DNA of 58,420 nucleotides from Frischella japonica. GTDB taxonomy: Bacteria > Pseudomonadota > Gammaproteobacteria > Enterobacterales > Orbaceae. A model generated the notes under the pieces. That model saw only the letters and a list, made by a program, of their open reading frames with translations. It was not told the origin of the DNA and ran no database searches. The stretch covers positions 1-58,420 of the forward strand of contig NZ_JABURY010000017.1 of assembly GCF_014489845.1 (NCBI RefSeq), given 5' to 3'. Positions 38,287 through 48,390 of this stretch are shown here, in pieces. Numbering within the stretch: position 1 is the first letter of the stretch; each line of letters opens with the position of its first letter. The translations under genes were made by a program, and so were the position numbers.

Positions 38287-38903
38287 TAAATTAGATCCTT
38301 CAATGCTTGTTTTGCTCTTAATAAAAAGTCTGCCTTAGATTCATTCTCGTGTAAGGGTGATATCGCTGAACCAAAAATCGCCGAGCAAATTATGGGCACA
38401 ACTAATTTACTGCCTTTAGGTAAAACGCGATTGAGATTATTCAAATAAACAGGTACGAAGTGAATATGTGGAAATTGTTTGGCTAAGTGATATAAACCAC
38501 TTTTAAAATCGACAATTTGTTCGCCATTTCCCCTTGTTCCTTCAGGAAATAAGATTAAAGATTGCTGTTTTTCTAACGTGGCAATTAAAGGCTGTAATGG
38601 ATTTTCATGGGTATTGGTATGACGATTAATTAGTACTGAATTAAAAACCTCAATCGCAATAAATTTCTTAAGCGAATTTTTCTCCCAATAATCCTTTGCT
38701 ACAACAGGATGAACTAATTTACGTAATTTTTTAGGAAAACTTGACCAGATTACCAAACCATCCAAATGACTGGTATGATTAGCGTAATATATTGTCACTG
38801 CATCACATGGTGGGCTATACCAACGCGCTTGAACACCGGTTACTAATTTACACACTATCAATAAAATGGTACGGCAACATTTAGCAAAGAGTTTCTTTAT
38901 CAT
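38286..38903 (-). CDS. PlsC-like 1-acyl-glycerol-3-phosphate acyltransferase
   Basis: A 205-residue membrane-associated acyltransferase with the H(x)4D motif in ANHTSHLDGLVIW (about residue 45), the Arg/Asn motif in VFNSVLINR and the FPEGTRG motif (about 121). It is smaller than PlsC and lacks the second membrane helix pair, as is typical of accessory acyltransferases encoded beside ynbB-like genes. It would make phosphatidic acid for the overlapping ynbB product. First gene of the operon plsC-like/ynbB/ptrA. Confidence 0.85.
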   Translation of the reverse strand: MIKKLFAKCCRTILLIVCKLVTGVQARWYSPPCDAVTIYYANHTSHLDGLVIWSSFPKKLRKLVHPVVAKDYWEKNSLKKFIAIEVFNSVLINRHTNTHENPLQPLIATLEKQQSLILFPEGTRGNGEQIVDFKSGLYHLAKQFPHIHFVPVYLNNLNRVLPKGSKLVVPIICSAIFGSAISPLHENESKADFLLRAKQALKDLI

Positions 38904-39319
38904 AATAATTATCGTCTCACTGATTTTATGAATGGAGATGATTTTTTAATTATTGATCGCTATCATAATCAGATTGGCATAAAATAACATAAAAAGATAA
39001 ATAGCTATATCAAATCTTAAGACGCTAAAATATCAGAATGATAGCTTAATCCCTTCTATAATACTGACAATTTTAAAAATTACTTAAAGAACACCATAAA
39101 TTTTTTATTTGTGAATTAAGATTTTAAACTAGATAGCAACCAAAATAACCAGAAATCTGAGCATATTGCAATTTAAAATTGTTATTCCCCAAATTATTTA
39201 TATTAAAAAAGATTGGATAAATAATTCTTTTAATGACTCGAAATCACAAGAAATTAAATAACCAATCTGTCGTTTAGGGATAATGGTAATACATTAAATT
39301 TAAGCTATTAAAACGGTAA
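38904..39319. other. Non-coding interval, 416 nt
   Basis: AT-rich DNA upstream of the acyltransferase operon and downstream of prfC. No terminator with a U tract, RNA gene or open frame was found. Confidence 0.5.
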
Positions 39320-40912
39320 TTAATGTTCCCGCGTTTTTCTAAATACGATATCCGGATAGCGTTCTTGAGTTAAATTTAAATTAACCATGCTTGGGGCGAT
39401 ATAACTTAAATTATCTCCACCATCGAGAGCCAGGTTGACTTCACACTTACGTTTAAATTCTTCCAATTTTTTAACATCTCCGCACTCAACCCAACGAGCG
39501 GTCGTAACATTAACCGGCTCATAAATCGCTTCAACATTGTATTCTGATTTTAAACGTGCAACGACTACATCAAATTGTAGTACCCCAACGGCACCAACGA
39601 TAAGATCATTGTTAATTAATGGACGAAAAACCTGTACGGCACCTTCTTCAGATAACTGAACCAATCCTTTTAATAACTGTTTTTGCTTAAGCGGATCCTT
39701 AAGGCGAATGCGCCGGAATAATTCCGGTGCAAAGTTAGGAATACCGGTAAATTTGAACTCTTCACCTTGACTGAAGGTGTCACCAATTTGAATGGTGCCA
39801 TGATTATGTAAACCGATAATATCACCGGCATACGCTTCTTCAACCTGTTCACGATCACCAGCCATAAATGTTAAGGCATCAGAAATATTGACATCCTTAC
39901 CTAACCGAACATGACGTAATTTCATGCCTTTTTCATATTTACCAGAAACAATACGTAAAAAAGCTACTCTGTCACGATGCTTCGGATCCATATTGGCTTG
40001 AATTTTGAAAACAAAACCACTAAATTTTTCTTCTTGAGCGGTAACTTCGCGTTTGTCGGTTTGGCGCGGTTGTGGTGCTGGCGCCCAAGCGGTTAATCCA
40101 TCTAACATATGATCAACCCCAAAATTACCTAACGCAGTACCAAAAAATACCGGGGTTAAGTCACCCGCTAAAAATGCCTCTAAATCAAATTCATTGGATG
40201 CACCTTGAACTAATTCTAACTCTTCACGCAATTGAGATGCTAAATCTTCACCTACTGCTTGATCAAGTTCAGGATTATTTAATCCTTTAACAATACGAAC
40301 TTCTTGAATGGTATGCCCTTTACCCGTTTGGTAAAGATAAGTTTCATCTTTGGCTAAATGATAAACGCCTTTAAAAAGTTTACCACAACCAATTGGCCAT
40401 GTAATCGGCGCACACATGATATTAAGTTCATTTTCAACTTCATCTAATAACTCCATCGGATCGCGAATATCACGGTCGAGTTTATTCATAAAGGTTAAAA
40501 TCGGCGTATTACGTAGACGAGTTACTTCCATAAGTTTGCGTGTTCGATCCTCGACCCCTTTAGCTGCATCGATTACCATTAAACAGCTATCTACGGCAGT
40601 TAATGTCCGGTAGGTATCTTCCGAAAAGTCTTCATGTCCTGGGGTATCTAATAAGTTGACTAAACAATCAGCATAAGGAAATTGCATGACCGAGGTCGTA
40701 ATAGAAATACCACGCTGTTTCTCCATTTCCATCCAGTCAGATTTTGCATGCTGTGCGTTTGCACCACGGCCTTTTACCGTGCCGGCGGTTTGAATCGCGT
40801 GTCCAAATAATAATACTTTTTCGGTGATGGTGGTTTTACCCGCATCCGGGTGAGAAATAATGGCAAAAGTACGGCGATTTGCCACTTCATCTAAATAAGC
40901 TTGATCGGTCAT
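39320..40912 (-). CDS. prfC: Peptide chain release factor 3 (RF3)
   Basis: Translational GTPase that recycles RF1 and RF2 from the ribosome. The 530-residue protein matches E. coli RF3 (529) almost end to end: G1 [14 protein letters not shown]2/switch region [22 protein letters not shown]3 [15 protein letters not shown]4 NKLDRD, and the closing [13 protein letters not shown]. Note AQHA with one extra residue relative to the E. coli GSNQHAK. Single gene upstream of a 114-nt gap to dusA. Confidence 0.96.
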   Translation of the reverse strand: MTDQAYLDEVANRRTFAIISHPDAGKTTITEKVLLFGHAIQTAGTVKGRGANAQHAKSDWMEMEKQRGISITTSVMQFPYADCLVNLLDTPGHEDFSEDTYRTLTAVDSCLMVIDAAKGVEDRTRKLMEVTRLRNTPILTFMNKLDRDIRDPMELLDEVENELNIMCAPITWPIGCGKLFKGVYHLAKDETYLYQTGKGHTIQEVRIVKGLNNPELDQAVGEDLASQLREELELVQGASNEFDLEAFLAGDLTPVFFGTALGNFGVDHMLDGLTAWAPAPQPRQTDKREVTAQEEKFSGFVFKIQANMDPKHRDRVAFLRIVSGKYEKGMKLRHVRLGKDVNISDALTFMAGDREQVEEAYAGDIIGLHNHGTIQIGDTFSQGEEFKFTGIPNFAPELFRRIRLKDPLKQKQLLKGLVQLSEEGAVQVFRPLINNDLIVGAVGVLQFDVVVARLKSEYNVEAIYEPVNVTTARWVECGDVKKLEEFKRKCEVNLALDGGDNLSYIAPSMVNLNLTQERYPDIVFRKTREH

Positions 40913-41026
40913 GATTCTTTAACTATTAAATTATAAACGAAAACAATGCCGAGGATTTTAGCAGATATCCCATTAAATAGATATCTGCCTACCCCAAATC
41001 AGTTACAAATATCGTAGGAAATAAAC

Positions 41027-41995
41027 CTAACTCAATTGCACAAAACTAAGCGCTTTTTCTACCACTTCAAGACCTGCGCCTTTCTTATGTGCATTTTCAC
41101 TAAGATAGCGGCGCCACTGTTTAGCACCTTTTTTACCATTAAAGATACCTAACGTATGACGCATGATATGATTGAGTTGAGTTCCCTTAGTTAACTCATT
41201 TTCGATGTAAGGAAAAAGCAGTTCAATCGCGACAATCGGATTAATAACCGGGCGATCTACAGCAAAAATTTGTTGATCGATTTCACTTAATAACATTGGA
41301 TTTTGATAAGCTTCACGCCCTACCATAACCCCATCAACATGTTGTAAATGGGTTTTAATTTGTTCTATTGTGGAAATGCCACCGTTTATCGCAATCGTTA
41401 ATTCTGGATAATCCTGTTTAAGTTGATAAACTCGAACATAATCTAACGGCGGTACTTCGCGATTTTCTTTAGGGCTTAAACCAGATAACCAAGCCTTGCG
41501 TGCATGGACTATAAAAGTTTGCGTATAGGGCATAATTGTTTCAATAAATTGACATAAAAACGAATAACTATCTTGCTCGTCAATCCCAATTCGATGCTTA
41601 ACCGTAACAGGAATAGAAACGACATCTTGCATTGCTTTAACACAATCGGCGACTAATTGGGCATTAGCCATTAAACAAGCACCAAACATGCCATTTTGTA
41701 CACGATCCGAAGGGCACCCCACATTAAGATTAATTTCATTGTAACCTAATTTTTCGGCTAATCGTGCACATTGCGCTAATGCCATAGGATCACTACCACC
41801 TAATTGTAAGCTAATGGGTTGTTCTTGCTGATTAAAGCTTAAATAATCGCCTTTACCAAACAAAATGGCGCCGGTTGTCACCATTTCAGTATAGAGTAAT
41901 GATTGCTGAGTTAAAATGCGGTGAAAATAACGACAATGCCGATCAGTCCAATCAAGCATAGGCGCAACGGAAAATTTATTTAAGGTTGAATTCAT
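41027..41995 (-). CDS. dusA: tRNA-dihydrouridine(20/20a) synthase DusA
   Basis: FMN enzyme that reduces U20 and U20a of tRNA. The 322-residue protein carries [39 protein letters not shown] with the catalytic Cys, [36 protein letters not shown] and the DusA-type end [18 protein letters not shown]. The frame opens with TTG at 42016; ATG 41995 ([13 protein letters not shown]) is preferred because it starts just before the conserved region. Preceded by bamE on the same strand, with a hairpin between them. Confidence 0.94.
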   Translation of the reverse strand: MNSTLNKFSVAPMLDWTDRHCRYFHRILTQQSLLYTEMVTTGAILFGKGDYLSFNQQEQPISLQLGGSDPMALAQCARLAEKLGYNEINLNVGCPSDRVQNGMFGACLMANAQLVADCVKAMQDVVSIPVTVKHRIGIDEQDSYSFLCQFIETIMPYTQTFIVHARKAWLSGLSPKENREVPPLDYVRVYQLKQDYPELTIAINGGISTIEQIKTHLQHVDGVMVGREAYQNPMLLSEIDQQIFAVDRPVINPIVAIELLFPYIENELTKGTQLNHIMRHTLGIFNGKKGAKQWRRYLSENAHKKGAGLEVVEKALSFVQLS

Positions 41996-42130
41996 TGATT
42001 TATCGATGTTTAACAAGAGTTATTGCCATTTATCTGTATTGACTATTTTAATTGAATTACAATGGTTTTTGTTATTGCGCTAAAAAATAAATTGCAAAAT
42101 GAAAAGAAATATTCTTTAAAAATTATAGAA

Positions 42131-42154
42131 TAAACCCGCTGATTAAGCGGGTTA
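42131..42154 (-). terminator. Hairpin after bamE
   Basis: AACCCGCT pairs with AGCGGGTT; on the minus strand it is followed by TATTC and then T-rich DNA. It lies 36 nt past the bamE stop. Moderate terminator. Confidence 0.6.
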
Positions 42155-42189
42155 AGTGAATTTATTTAGTTAACTAAAACAACAAATAT

Positions 42190-42546
42190 TTATTCCATAT
42201 CATCAAGGCTTACATTATCACTAGCGGCGCGTTTTATATCTGCTACTTTACCTGAGTCATCAAAAATAATCGTATAAGTGATTTGTTTAGGATAACCGTG
42301 TTGCGGATTTTGACGAAAAACATAATACCAGATATCATCACCAAATAAAGATGTTAGCATTGGTGAGCCCATGATAAACACTACTTGCTCTTTAGTTTGC
42401 CCCACTTTTAATTTATCAACAGATTCCTGTGTAATGTAGTTTCCCTGATTAATATCAGGACGGTAAACCCAACGATCAACAAATGAGCATCCAGCCAATA
42501 ACAATGACGAAAAAATTGCAACAATAATAAAACGTAACAATGACAT
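42190..42546 (-). CDS. bamE: Outer-membrane assembly lipoprotein BamE
   Basis: Small lipoprotein of the BAM complex, which inserts beta-barrel proteins in the outer membrane. The 118-residue precursor has lipobox LLAGC (Cys19) and the BamE fold: VYRPDINQGNYI, VGQTKEQVVFIMGSPML and DIWYYVFRQNP, followed by LTYTIIFDD-like ITYTIIFDDSGKVADI. Length and motifs are as in E. coli (113 aa). Divergent from pheA. Confidence 0.95.
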   Translation of the reverse strand: MSLLRFIIVAIFSSLLLAGCSFVDRWVYRPDINQGNYITQESVDKLKVGQTKEQVVFIMGSPMLTSLFGDDIWYYVFRQNPQHGYPKQITYTIIFDDSGKVADIKRAASDNVSLDDME

Positions 42547-42727
42547 GTAACAATATCCATTCTAAAAATTGTGGCGTATATTATCGCTGATATTTTATCT
42601 AAACGCTACTGCTTATTATAAACGATGCATTTTAAACTCTATTTTTGCCCCCAGAATGGGGCAATACAAGAAACTTTAACGTTTAGGATTACGACAATCA
42701 AAACATCACTTTTAATAATAATTAGTA

Positions 42728-42733
42728 TATAAT
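42728..42733 (+). promoter_or_regulatory. -10 element of pheA
   Basis: A perfect TATAAT 31 nt before the pheA start codon; no good -35 at the right distance was seen. No Phe-rich leader peptide or attenuator with a U tract is present, unlike E. coli pheLA. Confidence 0.4.
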
Positions 42734-42764
42734 ACGCCATCATTTTTTAGCCAGAACTTGTATT

Positions 42765-43910
42765 ATGACGGACAATCCATTATTACCCTTAAGAGATAAA
42801 ATTACTGCGCTTGATAAACAATTATTAACGTTAATTGCACAACGACGTGAATTATCTAATCAAGTGGTGAATACTAAAATCAACGCCAATATTCCGGTGC
42901 GAGATCTAGAGCGAGAAAGGATATTGGTCAAAACATTAATCGAAACTGGCAAACAATTTGCGCTTGATGAATTGTTTATCAAACGACTCTACCAAGTGAT
43001 TATTGAAGATTCTGTTTTATTACAACAACGTTTGTTACAACAACATCTTAATCATGATGTGATAAAATCAGCAAAAATTGCATTTTTAGGGCCAAAAGGA
43101 TCCTATTCACATTCCGCAATGCGCCGTTACGCGGCAAATCATTTTGATCAGATAGAAGAATCGAGTTGTTCTAGCTTTAAAGATATTTTCGAAAAAGTGG
43201 AAAAAGCTGACGTTGATTTTGGTGTTGTACCAATAGAAAATAGCAGTTCAGGTTCAATTAACGAAGTCTATGATCTGTTACAAAAAACCAATCTTCATAT
43301 TATTGGTGAAATTTCACTACCCATTGACCACTGTATTTTAGCCAATAAGCAAGCCACATTAGATGAAATTGATACGGTATATAGTCATCCACAACCTTTT
43401 CAACAATGTACAAATTTTTTAGAAAAATACACACATTGGAAAATTATATATTGTGACAGCACCTCTTCTGCTATGGAAACTGTTGCTAAACAAAATAAAA
43501 CTAACGTCGCAGCGATTGGTAATAAAGATGGCGGCGAATTATATGGTCTGCAAGTATTAGAACATAATTTTGCTAATCAAAAAGAGAATATCACACGTTT
43601 TATAATATTAGCGCGTCAAGCGATTAATGTATCAGATCAAATCTCCGCTAAAACCACTATATTAATGAAAACTGGCCAACAAGCAGGGGCCTTAGTAGAT
43701 GCATTATTGGTTCTGCGTAATCATAATATAGCGATGACTAAACTAGAGTCGCGCCCGATCCATGGTAATCCATGGGAAGAGATGTTTTACATAGATTTAC
43801 AAGGTAATCTCGATAGTATTGTAATGCAACAGGCATTAAAAGAACTCTCAACTATTACACTGTTTTTGAAAGTACTTGGCTGCTACCCGAGTGATAATGT
43901 TGCACAGTAA
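42765..43910 (+). CDS. pheA: Chorismate mutase / prephenate dehydratase (P-protein)
   Basis: Bifunctional first and second step of phenylalanine synthesis from chorismate. The 381-residue protein has the AroQ chorismate mutase domain (1-90: [22 protein letters not shown]), the prephenate dehydratase domain (about 105-285: [42 protein letters not shown]) and a C-terminal ACT domain with the Phe-binding ESRP loop ([20 protein letters not shown]). Feedback inhibition by Phe is therefore expected. Followed 15 nt later by mutY. Confidence 0.95.
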   Translation: MTDNPLLPLRDKITALDKQLLTLIAQRRELSNQVVNTKINANIPVRDLERERILVKTLIETGKQFALDELFIKRLYQVIIEDSVLLQQRLLQQHLNHDVIKSAKIAFLGPKGSYSHSAMRRYAANHFDQIEESSCSSFKDIFEKVEKADVDFGVVPIENSSSGSINEVYDLLQKTNLHIIGEISLPIDHCILANKQATLDEIDTVYSHPQPFQQCTNFLEKYTHWKIIYCDSTSSAMETVAKQNKTNVAAIGNKDGGELYGLQVLEHNFANQKENITRFIILARQAINVSDQISAKTTILMKTGQQAGALVDALLVLRNHNIAMTKLESRPIHGNPWEEMFYIDLQGNLDSIVMQQALKELSTITLFLKVLGCYPSDNVAQ

Positions 43911-43925
43911 AAAAATTTTAACACT

Positions 43926-44978
43926 ATGATAGATTTTGCAAAATGTATTTTGACATGGTACGACCAGTATGGACGTAAAACATTGCCATGGCAAATTCAA
44001 AAATCAGCTTATCATGTCTGGCTGTCTGAAGTGATGTTACAGCAAACTCAGGTGGTTACAGTTATCCCTTATTTTAAGCGTTTTGTGCAACAATTTCCGA
44101 CCATTACTGCATTGGCAAAAGCTCCGATAGATGATGTTTTGCATTTATGGACCGGGCTTGGTTATTATGCTAGAGCCCGTAATTTACATAAGGCGGCCCA
44201 GATTATAACCGAACAATTTAATGGTATTTTTCCAACCGATTTTAATGACGTGATTAATCTGCCCGGTATCGGTCGCTCAACAGCTGGCGCTATTTTATCC
44301 TTATCACAAAAGCAACATTATGCAATTTTAGATGGCAACGTTAAACGTGTACTAACCCGTTTTTATGCTATTGATGGTTGGCCAGGTAATAAACAGATTG
44401 AAAATCAATTATGGCAACTTGCTGAAAACGTTACACCTTTTGTCGATGTTGATAAATTTAATCAAGCTATGATGGATATCGGAGCCATTATTTGCACTCG
44501 TAGCAAACCCAAATGTTCACTGTGCCCTGTCCATATGGATTGTAGTGCTTATCAGCATGATAATTGGCAAAATTATCCGACCAAAAAACCCAAGCAAAGC
44601 ATTCCGACAAAAACAGCCTATTTTTTGATATTAGATGATAACCAAATGATTTGGTTGGAAAAACGTCCTCCGATAGGTATCTGGGGTGGGCTTTATTGTT
44701 TTCCGCAATTTGAAAATTATCAGGCAATTGAAAACTGGCTTAAACAACGCAAACTGACGACAGATAAGTTACAACAATTGATTAGTTTTAAACATACTTT
44801 TAGCCATTTCCATTTAGAAATAGTACCAATTTATACCCAATTGAAAAAAAATTGTGCTTGTCTTGATGAAGCTAATGGTTGTTGGTTTAATTTAAAGCAA
44901 CCAGCAAAAATCGGATTGGCCACGCCTGTTCACAATTTATTACAGCAATTAACTCGACAATCACACACCACTTTTTAG
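43926..44978 (+). CDS. mutY: A/G-specific adenine DNA glycosylase MutY
   Basis: Removes adenine mispaired with 8-oxoguanine. The 350-residue protein has the catalytic Glu region [11 protein letters not shown], the helix-hairpin-helix [12 protein letters not shown], the catalytic Asp in [12 protein letters not shown], the [4Fe-4S] cysteines spaced C-x6-C-x2-C-x5-C ([17 protein letters not shown]), and the C-terminal NUDIX-like 8-oxoG-binding domain. It starts a likely operon with yggX, mltC and ygbA, as in E. coli (mutY-yggX-mltC). Confidence 0.95.
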   Translation: MIDFAKCILTWYDQYGRKTLPWQIQKSAYHVWLSEVMLQQTQVVTVIPYFKRFVQQFPTITALAKAPIDDVLHLWTGLGYYARARNLHKAAQIITEQFNGIFPTDFNDVINLPGIGRSTAGAILSLSQKQHYAILDGNVKRVLTRFYAIDGWPGNKQIENQLWQLAENVTPFVDVDKFNQAMMDIGAIICTRSKPKCSLCPVHMDCSAYQHDNWQNYPTKKPKQSIPTKTAYFLILDDNQMIWLEKRPPIGIWGGLYCFPQFENYQAIENWLKQRKLTTDKLQQLISFKHTFSHFHLEIVPIYTQLKKNCACLDEANGCWFNLKQPAKIGLATPVHNLLQQLTRQSHTTF

Positions 44979-45059
44979 CTAAACATTTTTCAGTTATAAT
45001 TTTAACAAAATCTTTAAAGTTTATGATTTTTAAAGAAAAAAACATTCAAGGAAAAGATT

Positions 45060-45329
45060 ATGAGTCGCATGATTTACTGTCAATATTTAAAAAAAGAAGC
45101 GCCTGGTTTAGATTTCCAACTATACCCTGGAGAGCTTGGTAAACGGATTTTCAATGAAATTTCTCAAGAAGCATGGCAGGAATGGATTAAAAAACAAACT
45201 ATGCTAATTAATGAATTAAAATTAAATATGATGAATCCTGAACATCGTAAACAAATTGAAAATGAGATGGTAAAATTTTTATTTCAAGGGCAAAATATCA
45301 CCATTTCTGGCTATAAGCCTCAGATTTAA
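45060..45329 (+). CDS. yggX: Iron-sulfur protection protein YggX
   Basis: Small protein that protects Fe-S proteins (including MutY) from oxidation and takes part in iron trafficking. The 89-residue sequence matches the family: start [20 protein letters not shown] with the single conserved Cys, then [21 protein letters not shown] and [28 protein letters not shown] precedes the ATG. Same order mutY-yggX-mltC as in enteric bacteria. Confidence 0.95.
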   Translation: MSRMIYCQYLKKEAPGLDFQLYPGELGKRIFNEISQEAWQEWIKKQTMLINELKLNMMNPEHRKQIENEMVKFLFQGQNITISGYKPQI

Positions 45330-45344
45330 TTGGATATTTAAGGA

Positions 45345-46427
45345 ATGACACAGTTTAGACATTTGAAATATTGTAATATCAAAATTGTTAGTTTATTGGC
45401 AATATCTGCTTTATTAGTAGCCTGTCCGAGCTCAAATAATGGCTACAAAACAGAATATCATAAAAACACAAATGCCTTAAACATATTAATTAATCAATAT
45501 GCTAATAATATTGAGCAAATTTGGGGACCACATGAAGTTTTAATAGCTGGTCCGAAAGATTTTGTTGAATATAGCAATGATTTATTGACTCGTGTGCATA
45601 TTAATTTCGTGTCAGGCCAACTAGCTATTGAAACGTTATCGGAAGATCCGAAAAATCAATTAAAAGCAGCGATCGTAACAACATTATTAATGACTGAACC
45701 GGAAGATATATCTAAGCAGTCAAACGCTCCAATTGATAATAGTAAAGAACCTTTCTTATATAAACAGATATTAGATGAAACAGGTCAACCAATACGTTGG
45801 GATTGGCGTGCCGCACATTATGCTGATTATTTAGTAGACAACCAATTACATACCCGCAAATCGGGTAAAAAACAGATCAGTTATGTTAATATTAATTTGG
45901 TACCTGATCATGTTAATGAACGTGCGCATAAATTTATACCATTGGTTCGTCAATCAGCTCGTGAATATCATGTTGATGAAAGATTAATGTTAGCTATTAT
46001 ACAGGTTGAATCTAATTTTAACCCATTTGCGGTAAGCCGTAGTGATGCGTTAGGTTTAATGCAACTCCAACAGCATACTGCTGGTCGTGATCTTTTTAAT
46101 CGTTGGGGTAAAAAAGGCGAACCAACAAAATCTTATTTACTTGATCCAAAAAATAATATTAACATGGGTGGCGCTTATTTAGCATTAATTCGAGATTCCT
46201 ATCTAGCAGGTATAAAAGATCCGGTCTCAATGCGCTATGCAATGATTAGTGCTTATAATGGTGGTGCTGGCAGTGTATTAAAAACATTTTCTAAAGATCG
46301 TACCAAAGCAATTGAGGTAATTAATAAGATGACCGCTGATCAGGTTTATCAAAAATTAACCACTTCTCATGCATCACAAGAATCGAGAAATTATTTAATT
46401 AAGGTAAACCAAATTCTAAAAAAATAA
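45345..46427 (+). CDS. mltC: Membrane-bound lytic murein transglycosylase C
   Basis: Outer-membrane lipoprotein that cleaves peptidoglycan glycan strands with 1,6-anhydro product. The 360-residue precursor has a lipobox LLVAC (about Cys28), an N-terminal MltC domain (45-190) and a C-terminal SLT domain with the catalytic Glu in MLAIIQVESNFNPFAVSRSDA, then GLMQL and AYNGGAGSV. Fifteen nt after yggX, one nt before ygbA. Confidence 0.94.
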   Translation: MTQFRHLKYCNIKIVSLLAISALLVACPSSNNGYKTEYHKNTNALNILINQYANNIEQIWGPHEVLIAGPKDFVEYSNDLLTRVHINFVSGQLAIETLSEDPKNQLKAAIVTTLLMTEPEDISKQSNAPIDNSKEPFLYKQILDETGQPIRWDWRAAHYADYLVDNQLHTRKSGKKQISYVNINLVPDHVNERAHKFIPLVRQSAREYHVDERLMLAIIQVESNFNPFAVSRSDALGLMQLQQHTAGRDLFNRWGKKGEPTKSYLLDPKNNINMGGAYLALIRDSYLAGIKDPVSMRYAMISAYNGGAGSVLKTFSKDRTKAIEVINKMTADQVYQKLTTSHASQESRNYLIKVNQILKK

Positions 46428-46428
46428 T

Positions 46429-46761
46429 ATGGTAAGACACAATAACGGACCAATAATAACACTTGAAAAAAGGACTGTCAGTTTTATGATCGGTCTGTAT
46501 TGTCAAAAAAAACATAGCATGCCTAACGGTGTTTTATGTGATGAATGTGCAGACCTTAAACATTACGCTTTACAACGTTTAACTACTTGTCGTTATGGCG
46601 AACAAAAATCCACATGTGAAAGGTGCTTGAAACATTGTTATCGCAAAGATTATCAGCAAAAAATTAAACAAGTTATGCGTTTTTCAGGACCAAGGATGTT
46701 ACTATATCATCCTTTTTTGGCTATCAATCATTTATATAAAAATATCAAACAGCGTAATTAA
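46429..46761 (+). CDS. ygbA: YgbA-type 'nitrous oxide-stimulated promoter' family protein
   Basis: A 110-residue Cys-rich protein of the YgbA family, whose E. coli member is induced by nitric oxide; its biochemical role is unknown. Visible features: [17 protein letters not shown], Cys pair [38 protein letters not shown] (four Cys, probably metal binding) and [19 protein letters not shown] near the end. It begins one nt after mltC and ends seven nt before trmA, so it has joined the mutY operon here. Confidence 0.8.
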   Translation: MVRHNNGPIITLEKRTVSFMIGLYCQKKHSMPNGVLCDECADLKHYALQRLTTCRYGEQKSTCERCLKHCYRKDYQQKIKQVMRFSGPRMLLYHPFLAINHLYKNIKQRN

Positions 46762-46768
46762 ACATAAT

Positions 46769-47869
46769 ATGACAAATTTACCAATTCCTGATAATTATCA
46801 GCAACTCTTTGATAAAAAAATTACTCAGACCAAGGCATTATTTGAACAATTTACTATACCTGAATTTACCGCCTATCCGTCACCTACTAGCCATTTTCGT
46901 ATGCGAGCAGAATTTCGGATGTGGCATGCCGGTGACGAGTTGTACCATATCATGTTTGATCAAAAGAATAAAAAAAGAGTGCGCGTTGATGATTTTCCAA
47001 TAGCGACTCATTTGATTAATCAGGCAATGCAAAGCATTTTGCCATTATTAAAATTCAATCTACCGTTACGTGATAAATTGTTTCAAATTGATTATCTATC
47101 GACCTTAAGTGGCGAGCTATTAATTTCGCTGGTTTATCACAAAAAACTCGATGAAGTCTGGTTAAGTCAAGCAAAACAGTTAAGACAAAAATTGCTTGAC
47201 CAAGGATTTAAGGTACATCTGATTGGTCGGGCGGCTAATCAAAAAATAAGCTTAGATCACGATTACGTTGATGAACAATTAACAATATTAGGGCGCCGTT
47301 ATATTTATCGTCAAGTTGAAAACAGTTTTACGCAACCCAATGCAACTATTAATATTGCAATGTTAACTTGGGCTATTAATGTAACGAAAGGATTATCGGG
47401 TGATTTACTAGAGTTATATTGTGGAAATGGAAATTTCTCAATTGCCTTAGCGCAGAATTTTAATCAGGTATTAGCGACCGAAATAGCCAAAGCTTCAGTC
47501 AAAGCCGCTCAATATAATATTGCAATTAATCAGATCGAAAATGTAAAAATTCTTCGCCTGTCAGCCGAAGAATTAACCCAAGCGATTAATAATGAAAGAG
47601 AATTTAAACGGTTAAAAGAAATTTGTTTAACAGATTATCATTGTCATACCGTTTTAGTCGATCCACCTCGAAATGGGCTAGATAGCAAAACCTTGACCAT
47701 GATTTCACAATATCAGAATATTATTTATATTTCTTGTAATCCGCTAACATTAAAAGAAAATCTGATCGAATTAACCCAATCACACATTATAAAGAAAATG
47801 GCTTTTTTTGATCAATTTCCTTATACCCATCATTTAGAATGTGCTGTCATGCTGAGTAAAATAGGTTGA
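46769..47869 (+). CDS. trmA: tRNA (uracil-5-)-methyltransferase TrmA
   Basis: Makes m5U54 (ribothymidine) in the T-loop of tRNA. The 366-residue protein has [21 protein letters not shown] at the start, SAM motif [44 protein letters not shown] and the nucleophile Cys in [15 protein letters not shown], with the C-terminal Glu region [15 protein letters not shown]. Length equals E. coli TrmA (366). Last gene of the mutY-trmA run. Confidence 0.95.
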   Translation: MTNLPIPDNYQQLFDKKITQTKALFEQFTIPEFTAYPSPTSHFRMRAEFRMWHAGDELYHIMFDQKNKKRVRVDDFPIATHLINQAMQSILPLLKFNLPLRDKLFQIDYLSTLSGELLISLVYHKKLDEVWLSQAKQLRQKLLDQGFKVHLIGRAANQKISLDHDYVDEQLTILGRRYIYRQVENSFTQPNATINIAMLTWAINVTKGLSGDLLELYCGNGNFSIALAQNFNQVLATEIAKASVKAAQYNIAINQIENVKILRLSAEELTQAINNEREFKRLKEICLTDYHCHTVLVDPPRNGLDSKTLTMISQYQNIIYISCNPLTLKENLIELTQSHIIKKMAFFDQFPYTHHLECAVMLSKIG

Positions 47870-48134
47870 TAAAAATATTTATTTATATCATTATGTTACA
47901 AAATTAATGCAGTTTTAGAAGTAGCAAATAAATGTTAACTTTATAAGATAGTATGACTTTTTTATAAAATAGCTAGTTATTACGTATAATGTTTATTTGC
48001 AATAATCAGCAATTTATTTAATAATTTATTGGTTTTTTTCCAATTTTATTGACAGATTAATAATCTATCCCATTTTTTTAAATCGTTAAAAATAGAGTAA
48101 TGTGGAATGGTTTAATCACACATTTTATTTTAAG

Positions 48135-48240
48135 CAAAAAAAAACCCCTAATTAGGATTAGGGGTGCATAATTGCAAGGAATGGATGAAAGGAAATAAAA
48201 CAATGAAACAACAACTACCAAATAGCCTTAGGCTTCATTG
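48135..48240 (-). ncRNA. Candidate small RNA divergent from the copper sensor operon
   Basis: On the minus strand a promoter (TTGATG at 48274-48269, 17-nt spacer, TAGTAT at 48251-48246) precedes about 105 nt that end in ACCCCTAAT-CCTA-ATTAGGGGT plus a run of T (48165-48136). The 5' part folds as AACAATGAA/TTCATTGTT with an inner GCCTAAGGC; the linker is pyrimidine-rich (TTATTTCCTTTCATCCATTC) and unpaired, like a seed that pairs with Shine-Dalgarno sequences. A CusR-like box sits just upstream of the -35. No minus-strand open frame explains the terminator. Confidence 0.5.
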
Positions 48241-48283
48241 TTTTTATACTATAACCTGCAAACACCGTCATCAACATTACTAA
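48203..48283 (+). CDS. Possible 26-codon Cys/His-rich leader ORF
   Basis: AAAGGA 9 nt before ATG, then 26 codons; the C-terminal half reads LHCFYTITCKHRHQHY with two Cys and four His. It ends at the edge of the CusR-like box, 107 nt before cusR. Metal-sensing leader peptides would look like this, but the ribosome site is also exactly the complement of the candidate sRNA's seed, so the frame may be accidental. No plus-strand promoter is obvious. Confidence 0.25.
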   Translation: MKQQLPNSLRLHCFYTITCKHRHQHY

Positions 48284-48305
48284 GAAATGACATTTTTATC
48301 ATCAA
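48284..48305. promoter_or_regulatory. CusR-like binding box
   Basis: GAAATGACATTTTTATCATC compared with the E. coli CusR box AAAATGACAA-NN-TTGTCATTTT: 10 of 12 core positions (TGACA..TCA, correct 14-nt span) and 14 of 20 overall match. It lies 86 nt before cusR and its centre about 55 nt upstream of the predicted start of the divergent small RNA. Confidence 0.5.
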
Positions 48306-48390
48306 AATTTCATTATTTAATGTTGCTTGTTTATTTATTATATAGCTTAAATGACTGAGGCTAATTTCATTAAAGGAAAATTTAATCAAA

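Noticed and set aside
40072-40290. Plus-strand frame of 72 codons
   Set aside because: Antisense shadow of prfC with no initiation signal or family features.
42644-42665. Hairpin TTGCCCC/GGGGCAA upstream of pheA as a phenylalanine attenuator
   Set aside because: No U tract follows on either strand, no Phe-rich leader peptide precedes it, and it appears to lie upstream of the -10 element at 42728.
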